Under the pieces are notes generated by a model. It saw only the letters and a program-made list of their open reading frames with translations, was not told where the DNA came from and made no database searches. The translations under genes were made by a program, and so were the position numbers. From Paenibacillus sp. FSL H8-0048 (GTDB lineage: Bacteria > Bacillota > Bacilli > Paenibacillales > Paenibacillaceae), in the NCBI RefSeq assembly GCF_038002825.1, contig NZ_JBBODF010000001.1, positions 930,001-994,000 on the forward strand: a stretch of DNA of 64,000 nucleotides, in the 5' to 3' direction. Position 1 is the stretch's first letter. Each line of letters starts with the position of its first letter. Shown here piece by piece: positions 1 through 9,481 of the stretch.

Positions 1-95
1 CCGATCAGCAGTGACGGGGTATTCAGTACTCTTCGGAGTCCGCTTGCGGGCTTCCCGAGGTCCGGCAGGGTTGTGTCGATCTGTGTAGTATTCAT
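1..95 (-). CDS. ABC transporter permease, DppC/OppC-like (N-terminal fragment)
   Basis: Only the first 31-32 codons lie in the window, beginning MNTTQIDTTLPDL; the gene runs off the left edge. The ATG at 95-93 overlaps the TGA of the upstream DppB-like permease (ATGA overlap), the usual coupling of the two permeases of a peptide/nickel importer. The assignment as second permease is inferred from position; the visible residues are the cytoplasmic N-terminus, before any membrane segment. Confidence 0.6.
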   Translation of the reverse strand, partial: MNTTQIDTTLPDLGKPASGLRRVLNTPSLLI

Positions 96-1081
96 GATTT
101 CCCCTTCGTTCTGGGATCAAGCCACCCGGAGATGATTTCGATCAGCAGACTGATAATTACAACAGCCAGTGCACAATAGAGTGCTATCCCCTGAATCACC
201 GGAAAATCTCTGTTCGAGATGGAGGTGAACAGCAGGCTGCCGATGCCCTTGATCCCGAAGACCTGCTCCACAACGAGTGTTCCCCCGATCAGGTAGGACA
301 CATTCACTCCCAGCAGCATCAGAGTCGGCAACGCCGAATTGCGCAGCACATGCTTGAACAGGATTACCCTGGACGGAATTCCAGCTGCACGGAGAGTAAC
401 AACGAATTCGGATTCCAGTACCTCCAGCATTTGTGCACGCAGCGAGCGGACCAGCGTAGGAATCTGTGAAAAAGCAATCGTGACCGCCGGAAGCACCAGA
501 CTATGGAGCGTACCCGGCCAGCCTTCGCCGATTCCCCCTACCGGGAACCAGCCCAGCCGCACGCTGAAGAACAGAATGAACAGAATCCCAACCCAGAAGA
601 CCGGCATCCCCAGGGTAACCGCTGGAATAATGCGGATCAGATGGTCGAGCAGCTTGTCCTTGTGGGTGGCAGCAACCGTTGCCAGCAGCAGAGCTATAAT
701 TATCGCAAGCACCGAAGCTATTACAATCAGCAGCAGGGTGACCGGAGCACGCTCTGCAATGAGCTCTCTGGTTGAGGTGCCGGCAATAATGGAGTTCCCG
801 GTATCTCCCTGAGTGAACAGCAGCTTCACGAACCGGGTGAACTGATCCCACAAGGAGAGATCCAGTCCCAGTGTGTGGTGCATATTCTTAAGCGCTTCAG
901 GTGTGCTGTATTCACCGAGAATCATTTTGGCGGGGTCGCCGGGTACAATTCGGATCAGGAAAAAGACCGCCGTCATTACGCAGAGGATAACAAGTAAGGC
1001 TCTTACAAGGGCTAAGGCCAGCCACTTGTAAGAACCGTTGTTTCCAGCTGCACCGCTCAGGGTCAGCTTGGATTTCATCAT
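92..1081 (-). CDS. ABC transporter permease, DppB/OppB family
   Basis: 329-residue inner-membrane permease of a peptide/opine/nickel-type importer. It has a first membrane helix near residues 22-45, then the family-typical RIVPGDPAKMILG stretch, several further helices, and a C-terminal EAA-type coupling loop (LRAAGIPSRVILFKH) that would contact the ATPases. Length is normal for DppB. Start and stop overlap the neighbouring genes by 4 bp (ATGA) on both sides, so it is translationally coupled to the binding protein and to the second permease. The substrate is not evident from this subunit. Confidence 0.9.
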   Translation of the reverse strand: MMKSKLTLSGAAGNNGSYKWLALALVRALLVILCVMTAVFFLIRIVPGDPAKMILGEYSTPEALKNMHHTLGLDLSLWDQFTRFVKLLFTQGDTGNSIIAGTSTRELIAERAPVTLLLIVIASVLAIIIALLLATVAATHKDKLLDHLIRIIPAVTLGMPVFWVGILFILFFSVRLGWFPVGGIGEGWPGTLHSLVLPAVTIAFSQIPTLVRSLRAQMLEVLESEFVVTLRAAGIPSRVILFKHVLRNSALPTLMLLGVNVSYLIGGTLVVEQVFGIKGIGSLLFTSISNRDFPVIQGIALYCALAVVIISLLIEIISGWLDPRTKGKS

Positions 1082-2697
1082 TTAGTTAGCCGGACATCTT
1101 CCAGACGGATGCTGCCGTTAGGCAGAACCACAAGTCCGTCCACAGAAGACCGCGCGCCGATCAGAATATCCGGATAGTACAGCGGAATGTAAGGAACTTC
1201 ATCGGCAAGCGTCTGTAAAAGCTCGGTGTAGATGGCAGCCCGTCCTTCACCATCAGCAGTCTTCTGGCCTTCATACAGCAGCTTGGTTACCTTCTCATTC
1301 GTGTAATGCGTCCAGTACGATTTGCTGAAGCCTTCCGGGTCGGTCTGGAACGCCAGAATCGAGTTCGCTTCCGGGGAATCCGCCTGACCGCTGTTCAGCA
1401 TCGCTGCGAAATCATAAGCGAAGAAGCGTTCACGGAAGGTGGCCAGCTCCACCGATTCAATCTCAATCTTGATCCCGATCGCCTGGCCGGCGGCCTGGAT
1501 AATCTGGGCTTCCTGGGCCCGGGTGCTGTTGCCGGAAGCAACCAGCAGCTTCGTGGAGAAGCCGTCAGGGAAGGCCGATTTGGCCAGCTCTGCCTTGGCA
1601 GCCGCCGCATCGAAATCCAGCGTCTTCAGCGTATCATTGGCGTTGTAAGGAATCGTTGGCGGCAGCAGGGATTTCGCAGTCTGTGCATAGCCGAAAGTCA
1701 AGGCCTTGGTCAGTCCGTCACGGTCAAGCGCCAGCGCCAGCGCCCGGCGGACATGCACATCGGAGAAATGCTTGTCCAGGGTGTTGAAGAAGAGCTGCTC
1801 AGTCACCCAGCTGCCGTTCGTAACCACCGTTGTGTCTGCACCGTCCTTGATCTCGCCTGCATTCTGTAACGACAGGGCTTCAACTGCATTCACCTCTCCG
1901 GCTTTCAACTGGTTGATGGCTTGGCTGTCGTCCTGAATTAGCTTATAGACAAGCTTGTCGATATAAGGCTTACCTTCCTTCCAGTAGTTAGTATTCTTGG
2001 TAAAGGTCACATCACCTGCCGGGTCCCAAGTCTCGATCACGAACGGCCCGGTACCTACCGGCTTCTTGAAGAATTCCTCTTCGGTCACGCCGCCGAAGTT
2101 ATTCGGGATGATTCCGTTCGAGAAGTTGGACAGCTCCGAGATGAACGGGGTGTAGGGTTCTTTTAGCGTGATGATAAGTGTCTTCTCATCCTGTGCCTTC
2201 ACTGTATCCACCTTGGCCGAGATCGCCAGCGGACCGCCAACCTTCAGATGCCGCTCCAGAGAGAACACCGCATCCGCGGCCGTTACCGGCGTACCATTCG
2301 AGAACTTCAAGCCGTCACGCAGGACGAAGGTGTATGTTAAGCCATCTTCGCTGATCTTATGCGAGGCTGCGAGCTGATCGGTAATTTCACCCTTGCTGTC
2401 AAAAGCAACCAGCGATTCAAACACTTTATCAATCGCAAATGCATTATTCGATGTAATCTGGTTATGCAGATCAAACGACGTTACGGAAGCCGGACGGCCA
2501 TACACGAAGGTGCCTCCAGTTGCAGGCTCTGCGGTGCTTGCACTTTCCGTTGCCGCTGGAGCCGTACTGGCCTTAGCCCCATTACTGGAATCTGCAGGAT
2601 TGGCAGATCCGGAGCAGCCGGCAAGCAGCGATACGAATAGTACCGCGAGTGTGCCCAGCCCTGCTGTTTTTCTCATAGAAGCTTTTAAATTTATCAC
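1078..2697 (-). CDS. ABC transporter substrate-binding lipoprotein, family 5
   Basis: Extracytoplasmic solute-binding protein (peptide/nickel/opine family, SBP_bac_5), about 539 residues. A signal peptide ends in the lipobox LLAGC with Cys28 as lipidation site, followed by a Ser/Ala/Thr-rich linker. The mature part has the family signature region around FVLRDGLKFSNGTPVTAADAVFS. I chose the GTG at 2697 because GGAAGGGTGG lies 7 nt upstream; an in-frame ATG at 2724 precedes that site. It overlaps the permease start by 4 bp. The adjacent oxidase and hydrolase suggest an amino-acid-derived or opine-like ligand, but this is inference. Confidence 0.9.
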   Translation of the reverse strand: MINLKASMRKTAGLGTLAVLFVSLLAGCSGSANPADSSNGAKASTAPAATESASTAEPATGGTFVYGRPASVTSFDLHNQITSNNAFAIDKVFESLVAFDSKGEITDQLAASHKISEDGLTYTFVLRDGLKFSNGTPVTAADAVFSLERHLKVGGPLAISAKVDTVKAQDEKTLIITLKEPYTPFISELSNFSNGIIPNNFGGVTEEEFFKKPVGTGPFVIETWDPAGDVTFTKNTNYWKEGKPYIDKLVYKLIQDDSQAINQLKAGEVNAVEALSLQNAGEIKDGADTTVVTNGSWVTEQLFFNTLDKHFSDVHVRRALALALDRDGLTKALTFGYAQTAKSLLPPTIPYNANDTLKTLDFDAAAAKAELAKSAFPDGFSTKLLVASGNSTRAQEAQIIQAAGQAIGIKIEIESVELATFRERFFAYDFAAMLNSGQADSPEANSILAFQTDPEGFSKSYWTHYTNEKVTKLLYEGQKTADGEGRAAIYTELLQTLADEVPYIPLYYPDILIGARSSVDGLVVLPNGSIRLEDVRLTK

Positions 2698-2837
2698 GTG
2701 TGATCCACCCTTCCTATAAATCATATACGTTTAGTATGGATTGTATTATGGATCAGACCTTCACTTCTGTCAAACAAAAATTCATGAGGTCAGCCGAATT
2801 GAATCATAATGTTCCAATGAAGGAAATGTATTCGTAA

Positions 2838-3965
2838 TCATCCGCCTGCTATGGCTCTCTGAAGGCTATAATCGTCCAGCTCCAGATCAGGCTCTCTCCC
2901 AAGTGCCAGCTTCGCCAGCTGATAACCGATATACGGACCCATCGTAAGTCCTGAAGCTCCCAGACCATTAGCCGCAAGGATTCCGCTCCACCCGGGAACA
3001 GCCCCTATGACCGGCAAAAATCCCGGAGTGAACGGACGGAAGCCGACCCTCACTTCACTATAAGTACCGCCCGCCAGTCCAGGCGCTGCTTCCAGCCCTT
3101 TAGCCAGAATCTCCTGCATCCCGCCGGCGGTCACTCTGGTATTATATCCTTCAACGTCATTCTCATGAGTAGCTCCGATAACAATCTGCTGCCGGGCAAA
3201 AGCGAGCAGGTATTGATCACTAGGCGGGATCACCACCGGCCAGACTTCCGTATCCTTGTGGTCAGATACCTGCAAATGCATGATTTGCCCCTTCTGATAG
3301 CTCACCTTGAAGTCAATGCCCAGCGGCCGGAGCAGCGGGTTCGCCCATGCGCCTGCACAGATAATCACTTCATCCGCCGGATAATAGTGTCCCCCTGCGT
3401 GGACTCCGGTGACCCGGCCCGGTTCAAAGGCAAGCGCAGCGTCACCGGTAACCATGACCGCACCCTGCTGCTTCGCTGAATGAAGCAGAGCGTCCCGCAA
3501 GGCGCGGCCATCCACCCGGGCAGCACCGCTGATATGAACCGAGGCGTATCCTTCCGCCAGCAACGGGAAGCGTTCACGGGTCTCCTGTGCGCTAAGCCGT
3601 GTGACGACTCCGATCTCCGGGGCATCTGCCAGCCGCATCCGAGCCCGCTCTTCTATTTTGTCGAGCTTGCTCTCATCCATATGTATACTAAGCGCTCCAA
3701 CCCGGGCATAACCGGTATGCACTTCGCCGCCTTCCTCAAGCTGGCTAATCAGCTCGGGATAGAACGCCGCTCCGGCCTTGGCCAGCCGGTACCAGGCCTG
3801 ATTGCGCCGCTGTGACAGCCAGGGACAGATAATCCCTGCCGCTGCATCCGTAGCTTGTCCAGGGTCTTGACGGTCTATAATCAGCACCTCTGCCCCCATC
3901 ATTGCCACCTGATAGGCTGCCGATGCCCCGAGAATCCCTGCTCCGATCACGATGACTTTCTTCAT
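2838..3965 (-). CDS. FAD-dependent oxidoreductase, glycine oxidase/D-amino acid oxidase (DAO) family
   Basis: 375-residue flavoenzyme. The N-terminal Rossmann dinucleotide site is VIVIGAGILGASAAYQV, followed by an acidic strand end (LIIDR). The C-terminal region VGFRPFTPGFLPVIGAVPG and the ANGLGASGLTMGP segment are typical of ThiO/DadA-like DAO proteins that oxidise amines or amino acids. The RBS AAAGGACG lies just upstream of the ATG. It sits between the hydrolase and the solute-binding protein, 38 bp and about 140 bp away, all on the minus strand, so it probably oxidises the imported substrate. Substrate unknown; a sarcosine or glycine oxidase is possible. Confidence 0.85.
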   Translation of the reverse strand: MKKVIVIGAGILGASAAYQVAMMGAEVLIIDRQDPGQATDAAAGIICPWLSQRRNQAWYRLAKAGAAFYPELISQLEEGGEVHTGYARVGALSIHMDESKLDKIEERARMRLADAPEIGVVTRLSAQETRERFPLLAEGYASVHISGAARVDGRALRDALLHSAKQQGAVMVTGDAALAFEPGRVTGVHAGGHYYPADEVIICAGAWANPLLRPLGIDFKVSYQKGQIMHLQVSDHKDTEVWPVVIPPSDQYLLAFARQQIVIGATHENDVEGYNTRVTAGGMQEILAKGLEAAPGLAGGTYSEVRVGFRPFTPGFLPVIGAVPGWSGILAANGLGASGLTMGPYIGYQLAKLALGREPDLELDDYSLQRAIAGG

Positions 3966-4003
3966 CTGTACGTCCTTTCTGGATGTGTAAATCCCCTTGT
4001 GTG

Positions 4004-4759
4004 TTAGTGGATAGGATTCTGTGCAAGGAATACTAGAATCGTATCGTTCACCAGGATGGGCTGTTCCCTTAGCATATGCGGGCGGTGACCCGCTCCCTGA
4101 ACGATCAGTGTCCTTGCATTCGTGAGGAGGGAAGCGAGCTTTGCAGTTCTATCCTCTCCCGCGAACGGATCATGTTCCCCTGAAATTAGCAGTGCCGGGC
4201 AGGTTATACTGCCCAGTTGCTCCTCCGTGAGATCCGGGTATCTGATCCAGTCTTGCACCGTTTGCCGCAGATAATGTTGCCAATTCCCCTGATGGGCCTC
4301 CTGATGCCTCTCGATCATCTGATTAATGAAGGCTTGCTGCTGATTCGCCAGCAGCTGTTCAGGCTCGTACTCTCCGGCCCCAGCCGGTTCACAGAAGCCG
4401 CTGGTTCCAATCGTAGTCAGCGTAGCAATCCGTCCAGGATGATTCACCGCCAGGTACAGCCCTGCGCCCGCGCCCATACTGTATCCAATAAGATGTGCCC
4501 GTTCAATGTTCATCCGATCCATGAATCCGGCGACATCCTCAGCTATTCGTGGAGTAGACCAGTCCAGATCCGTGCAGCGGGTCCTGCCATGCCCCCTCAG
4601 ATCCGGGAAGTAACAACTGTATTGGTTCTGGAAATCCAGAACCTGGCTGCTGAAGGCCAGCATGCTGCGGGAATAATGACTGTGCAGGAAGATCACCGGT
4701 TCTCCGGTGCCCATCTGTTCATAGAACATTTCAAGATCGTGTACCTGTATGTATGGCAT
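4004..4759 (-). CDS. Alpha/beta hydrolase
   Basis: 251-residue cytosolic alpha/beta hydrolase. The catalytic triad is visible: nucleophile Ser94 in GYSMGAG, acid Asp197 in GEHDPF, and His225 in GAGHRPH. The oxyanion-hole strand is FLHSHY and the DLRGHGRT loop is typical. The family covers esterases, lactonases and C-C hydrolases, and the substrate cannot be told. It is the first gene of the minus-strand run hydrolase, FAD oxidase, binding protein, permeases, with GGGAGAG before the ATG. Upstream lies a 585-bp gap with two kinds of short repeats. Confidence 0.85.
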   Translation of the reverse strand: MPYIQVHDLEMFYEQMGTGEPVIFLHSHYSRSMLAFSSQVLDFQNQYSCYFPDLRGHGRTRCTDLDWSTPRIAEDVAGFMDRMNIERAHLIGYSMGAGAGLYLAVNHPGRIATLTTIGTSGFCEPAGAGEYEPEQLLANQQQAFINQMIERHQEAHQGNWQHYLRQTVQDWIRYPDLTEEQLGSITCPALLISGEHDPFAGEDRTAKLASLLTNARTLIVQGAGHRPHMLREQPILVNDTILVFLAQNPIH

Positions 4760-4867
4760 GATAGCTCTCCCTCTGTGAATGTGAATAGACCATTACCGGA
4801 CCTTTACGAGTAAGCTTCTTATTTGCACATTAGTCATTCGGATGCTGTAGGCACTTGAATGATAGTA

Positions 4868-5050
4868 ACTGCATTTTATACATTAGAATGCTTTAAAAAA
4901 GACTTCAAAATAGCATCTATTGTATCCAGTACAATAGAATATTGAAAAAAGGCCATTTTTCACTCAAAACACAACATTCTACTGTATGAAATACAATAGA
5001 ATCTCATTTTACGGTCAGCTTTGCATTTTCTATTGCAGAAAATACAATCA
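4868..5050. repeat. Array of imperfect palindromes at 51-bp pitch (locus A)
   Basis: Four related units. The best reads CTATTGTA, five bases, TACAATAG (4917-4938); a one-mismatch copy begins at 4979; degraded copies begin at 4868 and 5030. Measured at the TACAATAG half, starts are 4879, 4930, 4992 and 5043, so intervals are 51, 62 and 51. It lies upstream of the hydrolase operon and downstream of the amidohydrolase gene. Stops in several frames make coding unlikely. Confidence 0.75.
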
Positions 5051-5087
5051 GCTAGTTGAGTTTAAGAGCAGAAGTCGGTAAAGGGTG

Positions 5088-5164
5088 CAGGATCAACTCA
5101 GGATTAACTCAGGATCAGCTCAGGATCAGTTCAATATCAGCCCAGGATCAATCCAGGATCAGCT
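5088..5164. repeat. Seven tandem copies of an 11-bp unit
   Basis: Head-to-tail copies of an 11-mer with consensus CAGGATCAGCT start at 5088, 5099, 5110, 5121, 5132, 5143 and 5154, with one to four substitutions each. Eleven bp is close to one helical turn, so every copy faces the same side of the DNA. It may be a cooperative binding site or simply a microsatellite. Confidence 0.85.
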
Positions 5165-5298
5165 CGATGTTCATACTCAGACTTTAACACCCTAAGGTTC
5201 ATTATTACAGTTTAAAGCTGAGGCTGTATTAATCTCAGCTTACCACAGGTCGTTCGTCAGAAGAAGTAGCCCGCCCCGCTGCCCGGCGCAACAAACCG

Positions 5299-5325
5299 AA
5301 AACCCCCGGAATACCATTCCGGGGG
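5299..5325 (-). terminator. Rho-independent terminator after the amidohydrolase gene
   Basis: Perfect 10-bp stem CCCCCGGAAT / ATTCCGGGGG with a 3-nt loop, followed on the minus strand by TTTT, about 20 bp past the amidohydrolase stop. Confidence 0.85.
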
Positions 5326-5344
5326 CATGCATTAAAAACCATCA

Positions 5345-6217
5345 TTACAAATTCAGTTCTCTGATCCGCTCCGCAAGCTTAGGGAACACTCTGAGTGCAT
5401 TATTATAAAAGACATCCTCATGACAGGCTTCAGGCACCAGGTGCTTCACGAAGGTAATATAGGCGTCCAGCGGGACGAGCGGCCAGTCGGTGCCGAAGAC
5501 CAGCCGGTCGTATTTCTCAGCGAACACCAGCGCCCGGCGGAAGTGGTCGGTATAGGTCTGCTCGTTCAGCAGCCGGTCCACCTTGGCCTTATCGCCGACA
5601 ATCCAACCCGACAGATCCGTGTAGAGATTAGGATTCTTCTCTAGCAGGGCCGCAGTGTCCATGACCCAGGGATCGCCCAGGTGGCAGAGCATGAAGGTAA
5701 TGTCCCGGTGCTTCAGGAAGGTCTCCTCCATGGACAGCGGATGGGAATACTTCAGTAATCCCTGGTCCGCGTAAGTCAATCCGGCATGAATGACCACCGG
5801 GAGGCCGTAAGCGGCAGCCAGCTTATAGACCGGGTCATATATTTCATCCCCCACATTGAAGTGGTAATACCCGGCGTACAGCTTGATGCCAACGACATCC
5901 GTCCGCTGCAATGATTGCTCCAGGGCTTCCAGCTGTCCCTCCAGATGAAGGGTGAGCGGGTTAATGCCCACGCAGGTGAACAGATTGACCGGCAGTATCC
6001 CGCTCAGATCAAGCAGCATAGGATTCAGGGCAGCGGAGTCAGGAAAAGCTCCGGCAACCGTCTCGGTCACTCCCATGCCAACACCGGCAATGACACCGCT
6101 GCGGCGGAACTCCTCCTGGAGTCCCTTGCCGGTATAATCGATATGCGCCAAGGTCTGCGCCGTTTCGTGGAAGGCTGCAATATTGGAATAATGCACATGT
6201 GCGTCAATGATTTTCAT
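5345..6217 (-). CDS. Amidohydrolase family protein (metal-dependent, TIM-barrel type)
   Basis: 290-residue amidohydrolase_2-type protein. The N-terminal metal motif is DAHVH (His7 and His9); later come VVIHAG, LCHLGDPW and FGTDWP, which carry the further His and Asp ligands of the barrel. Family members are hydrolases and decarboxylases of small organic acids; substrate unknown. I chose the ATG at 6217, which has GGAAAGGAAG about 7 nt upstream, over an in-frame GTG at 6241 that overlaps the upstream stop. It follows the GNAT fusion gene by 20 bp and ends in a strong terminator, so it is the last gene of that unit. Confidence 0.85.
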   Translation of the reverse strand: MKIIDAHVHYSNIAAFHETAQTLAHIDYTGKGLQEEFRRSGVIAGVGMGVTETVAGAFPDSAALNPMLLDLSGILPVNLFTCVGINPLTLHLEGQLEALEQSLQRTDVVGIKLYAGYYHFNVGDEIYDPVYKLAAAYGLPVVIHAGLTYADQGLLKYSHPLSMEETFLKHRDITFMLCHLGDPWVMDTAALLEKNPNLYTDLSGWIVGDKAKVDRLLNEQTYTDHFRRALVFAEKYDRLVFGTDWPLVPLDAYITFVKHLVPEACHEDVFYNNALRVFPKLAERIRELNL

Positions 6218-6237
6218 AGAAGCTTCCTTTCCCTGAC

Positions 6238-9200
6238 TCACTTCTTGAACCGGATCGATAGCAGATCGCCATAAGCCTGTTCAGGTACCTGAAGATCCGA
6301 GATCAGATAGAATTGCGGCTTGCTGAATTGCTCTTTGCCATCCTGCAGATGCAGGTACTCCTCCGTATAAGACAACATTGCCTCTGCATTAACCATAAGC
6401 GAGGGAGAGGAATGCTCAGGTGCTGCAATTAACGTCAAGCGTTGCTTCCGCTCCTCAGAGCCCAGTTGCAGAAGTCCGTTTGAACTTTTAGCTCCTGCCT
6501 GCACTTTGCCAGCCTTATATACCAGTTGTTCACCTCTGCTGTTCTTGAGGTATCCTCTCCCCCCCTTGATGGAAGAAGCGGCCTGATAGAAGGTTGAAGT
6601 CTCAAGCTGCAATGGGTGCAGCGGCCCGCCTGTATTCTGCTCCACATGTACCGTAGAGGCAAGTAACGGAACGCCCGGCAGCAGCATGAAATACTGATGC
6701 AATACAAGCCCTTTGTATTTGTCATTCTTCTGAATGGTTACGCTCATCCGTATCCCCGACCAGCGGTTCCCCTTATTATCAGTCAATTCCGCGAAATCAG
6801 CCGTTAGCGGCTCCTCCATGAAGCTGCGTAAGGCGATTTCTTCCACACTGGTTAAGATACCACCCACCCAAGGATTCCACCAGGATTTCGCGACCGGCTG
6901 CGGAAAAGAAGATTCAAGCCATTCCTCGCCCTGATGGGCAAGCGAGAACAATCCCGGCGCGAAGTCAGGGCTGGCCTGTATCCGCAGAATCCCATTGTCC
7001 ACAGCCAGTACCTGTGCCCCTTCAGCTGTGAGCCTTTCCTGCCTGACACGTACATCCGCGACCGGCAAGACCAGGAAGGATTGATCCTGCACATAACTCT
7101 CCATATCCAAATGCAGGGTCAGCACATCCGGGGCTGCTCCTGCTGGAACTGTCAGCGGCAGAGCAGCTTCTCTGAGCTTCTCTTCCTCTAATACCGTGAT
7201 CCGGGCTTCTTCTATGCTGCCTGCATCGGAAGAGAGCCGAATCTCACCCGCCAGATAGCTCTTCTTCAGGTCCTTAAGGAGAAGCTTAGCCTCTCTGCTA
7301 ATGAACGGATTCCCGTTATTCAAGCTCAGCTCCAGCTGCTCTGTTGTGGTCACTTCTTCAGCATTCTTGTTGCCGCTTTGCAGTGCAAAGGCCCGGAAGT
7401 CCTGCCAATGGTCCCAGGTACCAAGCGCGATCCGCAGCGGCAGCGTCTCCTTCTGTCCGCCAGCAGGAATCCGTCCCAGGGAATGCTCCACAGCATGCAT
7501 CCATGACTCTTGGATCAGCTTGAGCTCTGACGGCCAGCTAATCCCTCTGGAGAAGCCTTCATCCTTAGCGAACATCCAGTTCTCCGTGAATTCCTGCGCT
7601 TCCCAGTAATCCGGGCTGGAGGCTTCAACCCCTGCGCTCAGATCTATATATTTGCCGCGGTAAGGGATGACTCCACCATGCAGACCGAAGCGGAAGCAGT
7701 CCTTCAGGAACAGCTCTTCCTCCTGACCGGAATCCTGCGGGTTGTCGATTCTGAAATTACGGGAGACTATCCCGTTGCTGAACAGCTTCACAATCATCGT
7801 CAGCAGCAGGCCTTCCCTGATGCCGGCCTCATAAGTAGCTTCAAGTACGATAGCCTCTTGATCTCTGGAGATCTTCACATCCAGCGCCGAGAATTTGTTG
7901 AACTCATTCGTATAAGGCAGGCCAAGCTTCGGATAAGGCAGGTTCATCAGATATTTACGGTTCTGGAAAAAAGTAAGCCAATGATTCGTTTTGTTCAGTA
8001 CGGCCGAATAACGTCCATTGCTGATAATCCAATCCTTGTCGGTTTTGCCGCCAAAAGCCGTCTCTGCTCCAGTGAAAACGAGGCTCAGCTCCTGCTCCAG
8101 AATGGCGGAACCCGCTCCTTCTTCTGCACTGCGGATGCTCACCGTATGGTGCCAAATGCCGTACCCGAGCAGCCGGGCTGCTGCGGTGACGGTTCTCCGG
8201 CTCTTCGCCGGAACCTCTAACGTGTATCGCTTTTGACTGAACGACAGAATCTCGTCCTCCGGCAGCTCAAAGCTGAACACGGTGTCTGTGCTGTACTCAT
8301 TCTCCACCGTTACATCCAGTTCTACCTCTTCGCCCGCGAAAAGCGTTCTGTCAGGTACCTGGAGCTTGACCTTAACCGGGAATTTGGGCTTAATGCCCAG
8401 CTTGAATACAGCCGGCAGGCCGTTAATGAGCAGTTCTGCCTCCACCACAGGGTGGGTCTGATAGAGATCCTGCTCCTCCTCCACCGGATGGATGAAGAAG
8501 CGGCCTTCGATCCGCGCCTCGGATTCAATTTCCTGGGCAGCGTCCAGCTCCATGCGGATTTGCGCATTGCTTTTACCGCTAATCTGAAGCGACAGGGGCT
8601 TACCGCTTTTGTTCACGGCTTCGTAAATGACAGGGTATTCCGCACCAAACGGCAGCTCATGCTGCGCAGGAATCGTTACCTGTATCCGGTAATCCTCCGT
8701 CTCGATCAGGCGCAGGCCACGGCCGGTCCGCTCATATTCCATTTTCAGCGATAGACCATCCTTCAGCCATTCATATGTAAAATAGTCAAAGCCGTTTTCC
8801 CCATGACCGTCAGGCTCCACCTTGATTTCACGAATGCTGTCGTTATACCAGTCTATCTTCTCGAAATAAGACTTCACCGCTCCGGTCTGAAGCACCGAGG
8901 GAATGAAGTTCATCAGGTGAGTGGTGTCATCCCGGTTCTCCCAGAAGAACCCGCTTTTCTTATACGTAGGCACGGCCTTGACATTACCAGGCCACGTATA
9001 GAGATCCAGCCGCGGCCAGCCGAGCTTAATTGTCTCTTCAATCGAACGCCTTACCAGCGCCTTGCCCACCTTGCGTCCATGGTAGTCCGGTCTCACGTTG
9101 AGCAGAGCGATATAGAGCGCCCCGGTATCCTCTTTATAGTGGGAGAAGCTGCAATATCCGATGACCTCTGAGCCGCTTACCGCCAGGAACAACTTGAGCA

Positions 9201-9357
9201 TCGGGCTGTTCTCGTGTTCACGCAGCACGCTTTCCTCGGTCCGGTACGCTCCGTCTCCGCCCCAGCTCTCTGCGCTTCTGTTCCACATCTCGGCAATGGA
9301 AGCGGCATGCTTAGCCGGCACATATTCTTCAATCACTATCTCTTGTAATTCGGGCAT
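6238..9357 (-). CDS. GNAT acetyltransferase fused to a very large beta-rich region
   Basis: 1039-residue protein from the ATG at 9357, which has AGGAGG 10 nt upstream. Residues about 5-155 form a GNAT domain: strand LNVRPDYHG, the acetyl-CoA loop RKVGKALVRRS, and a YKKSGFFWEN end. The remaining ~880 residues are not a usual GNAT partner. They contain an Ig-like stretch (PDRTLFAGEEVELDVTVEN) resembling NEW3/NPCBM-associated domains of glycosidases, then long beta-rich sequence with motifs such as HWLTFFQNRKYLMNLPYP. There is no signal peptide, so it is probably cytosolic. Function unknown; acting on a carbohydrate or cell-wall precursor is only a guess. Confidence 0.75.
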   Translation of the reverse strand: MPELQEIVIEEYVPAKHAASIAEMWNRSAESWGGDGAYRTEESVLREHENSPMLKLFLAVSGSEVIGYCSFSHYKEDTGALYIALLNVRPDYHGRKVGKALVRRSIEETIKLGWPRLDLYTWPGNVKAVPTYKKSGFFWENRDDTTHLMNFIPSVLQTGAVKSYFEKIDWYNDSIREIKVEPDGHGENGFDYFTYEWLKDGLSLKMEYERTGRGLRLIETEDYRIQVTIPAQHELPFGAEYPVIYEAVNKSGKPLSLQISGKSNAQIRMELDAAQEIESEARIEGRFFIHPVEEEQDLYQTHPVVEAELLINGLPAVFKLGIKPKFPVKVKLQVPDRTLFAGEEVELDVTVENEYSTDTVFSFELPEDEILSFSQKRYTLEVPAKSRRTVTAAARLLGYGIWHHTVSIRSAEEGAGSAILEQELSLVFTGAETAFGGKTDKDWIISNGRYSAVLNKTNHWLTFFQNRKYLMNLPYPKLGLPYTNEFNKFSALDVKISRDQEAIVLEATYEAGIREGLLLTMIVKLFSNGIVSRNFRIDNPQDSGQEEELFLKDCFRFGLHGGVIPYRGKYIDLSAGVEASSPDYWEAQEFTENWMFAKDEGFSRGISWPSELKLIQESWMHAVEHSLGRIPAGGQKETLPLRIALGTWDHWQDFRAFALQSGNKNAEEVTTTEQLELSLNNGNPFISREAKLLLKDLKKSYLAGEIRLSSDAGSIEEARITVLEEEKLREAALPLTVPAGAAPDVLTLHLDMESYVQDQSFLVLPVADVRVRQERLTAEGAQVLAVDNGILRIQASPDFAPGLFSLAHQGEEWLESSFPQPVAKSWWNPWVGGILTSVEEIALRSFMEEPLTADFAELTDNKGNRWSGIRMSVTIQKNDKYKGLVLHQYFMLLPGVPLLASTVHVEQNTGGPLHPLQLETSTFYQAASSIKGGRGYLKNSRGEQLVYKAGKVQAGAKSSNGLLQLGSEERKQRLTLIAAPEHSSPSLMVNAEAMLSYTEEYLHLQDGKEQFSKPQFYLISDLQVPEQAYGDLLSIRFKK

Positions 9358-9481
9358 TACAGTCATACCTCCTAAGATCGCTATAATTCCTAGCTTCATA
9401 GCAATAAATACTACTTGCAGTATATAACAGAACGTTAAGCCGCTGTAAGTTCCTGTTTGATTATAAAAGATTATTACTTAT

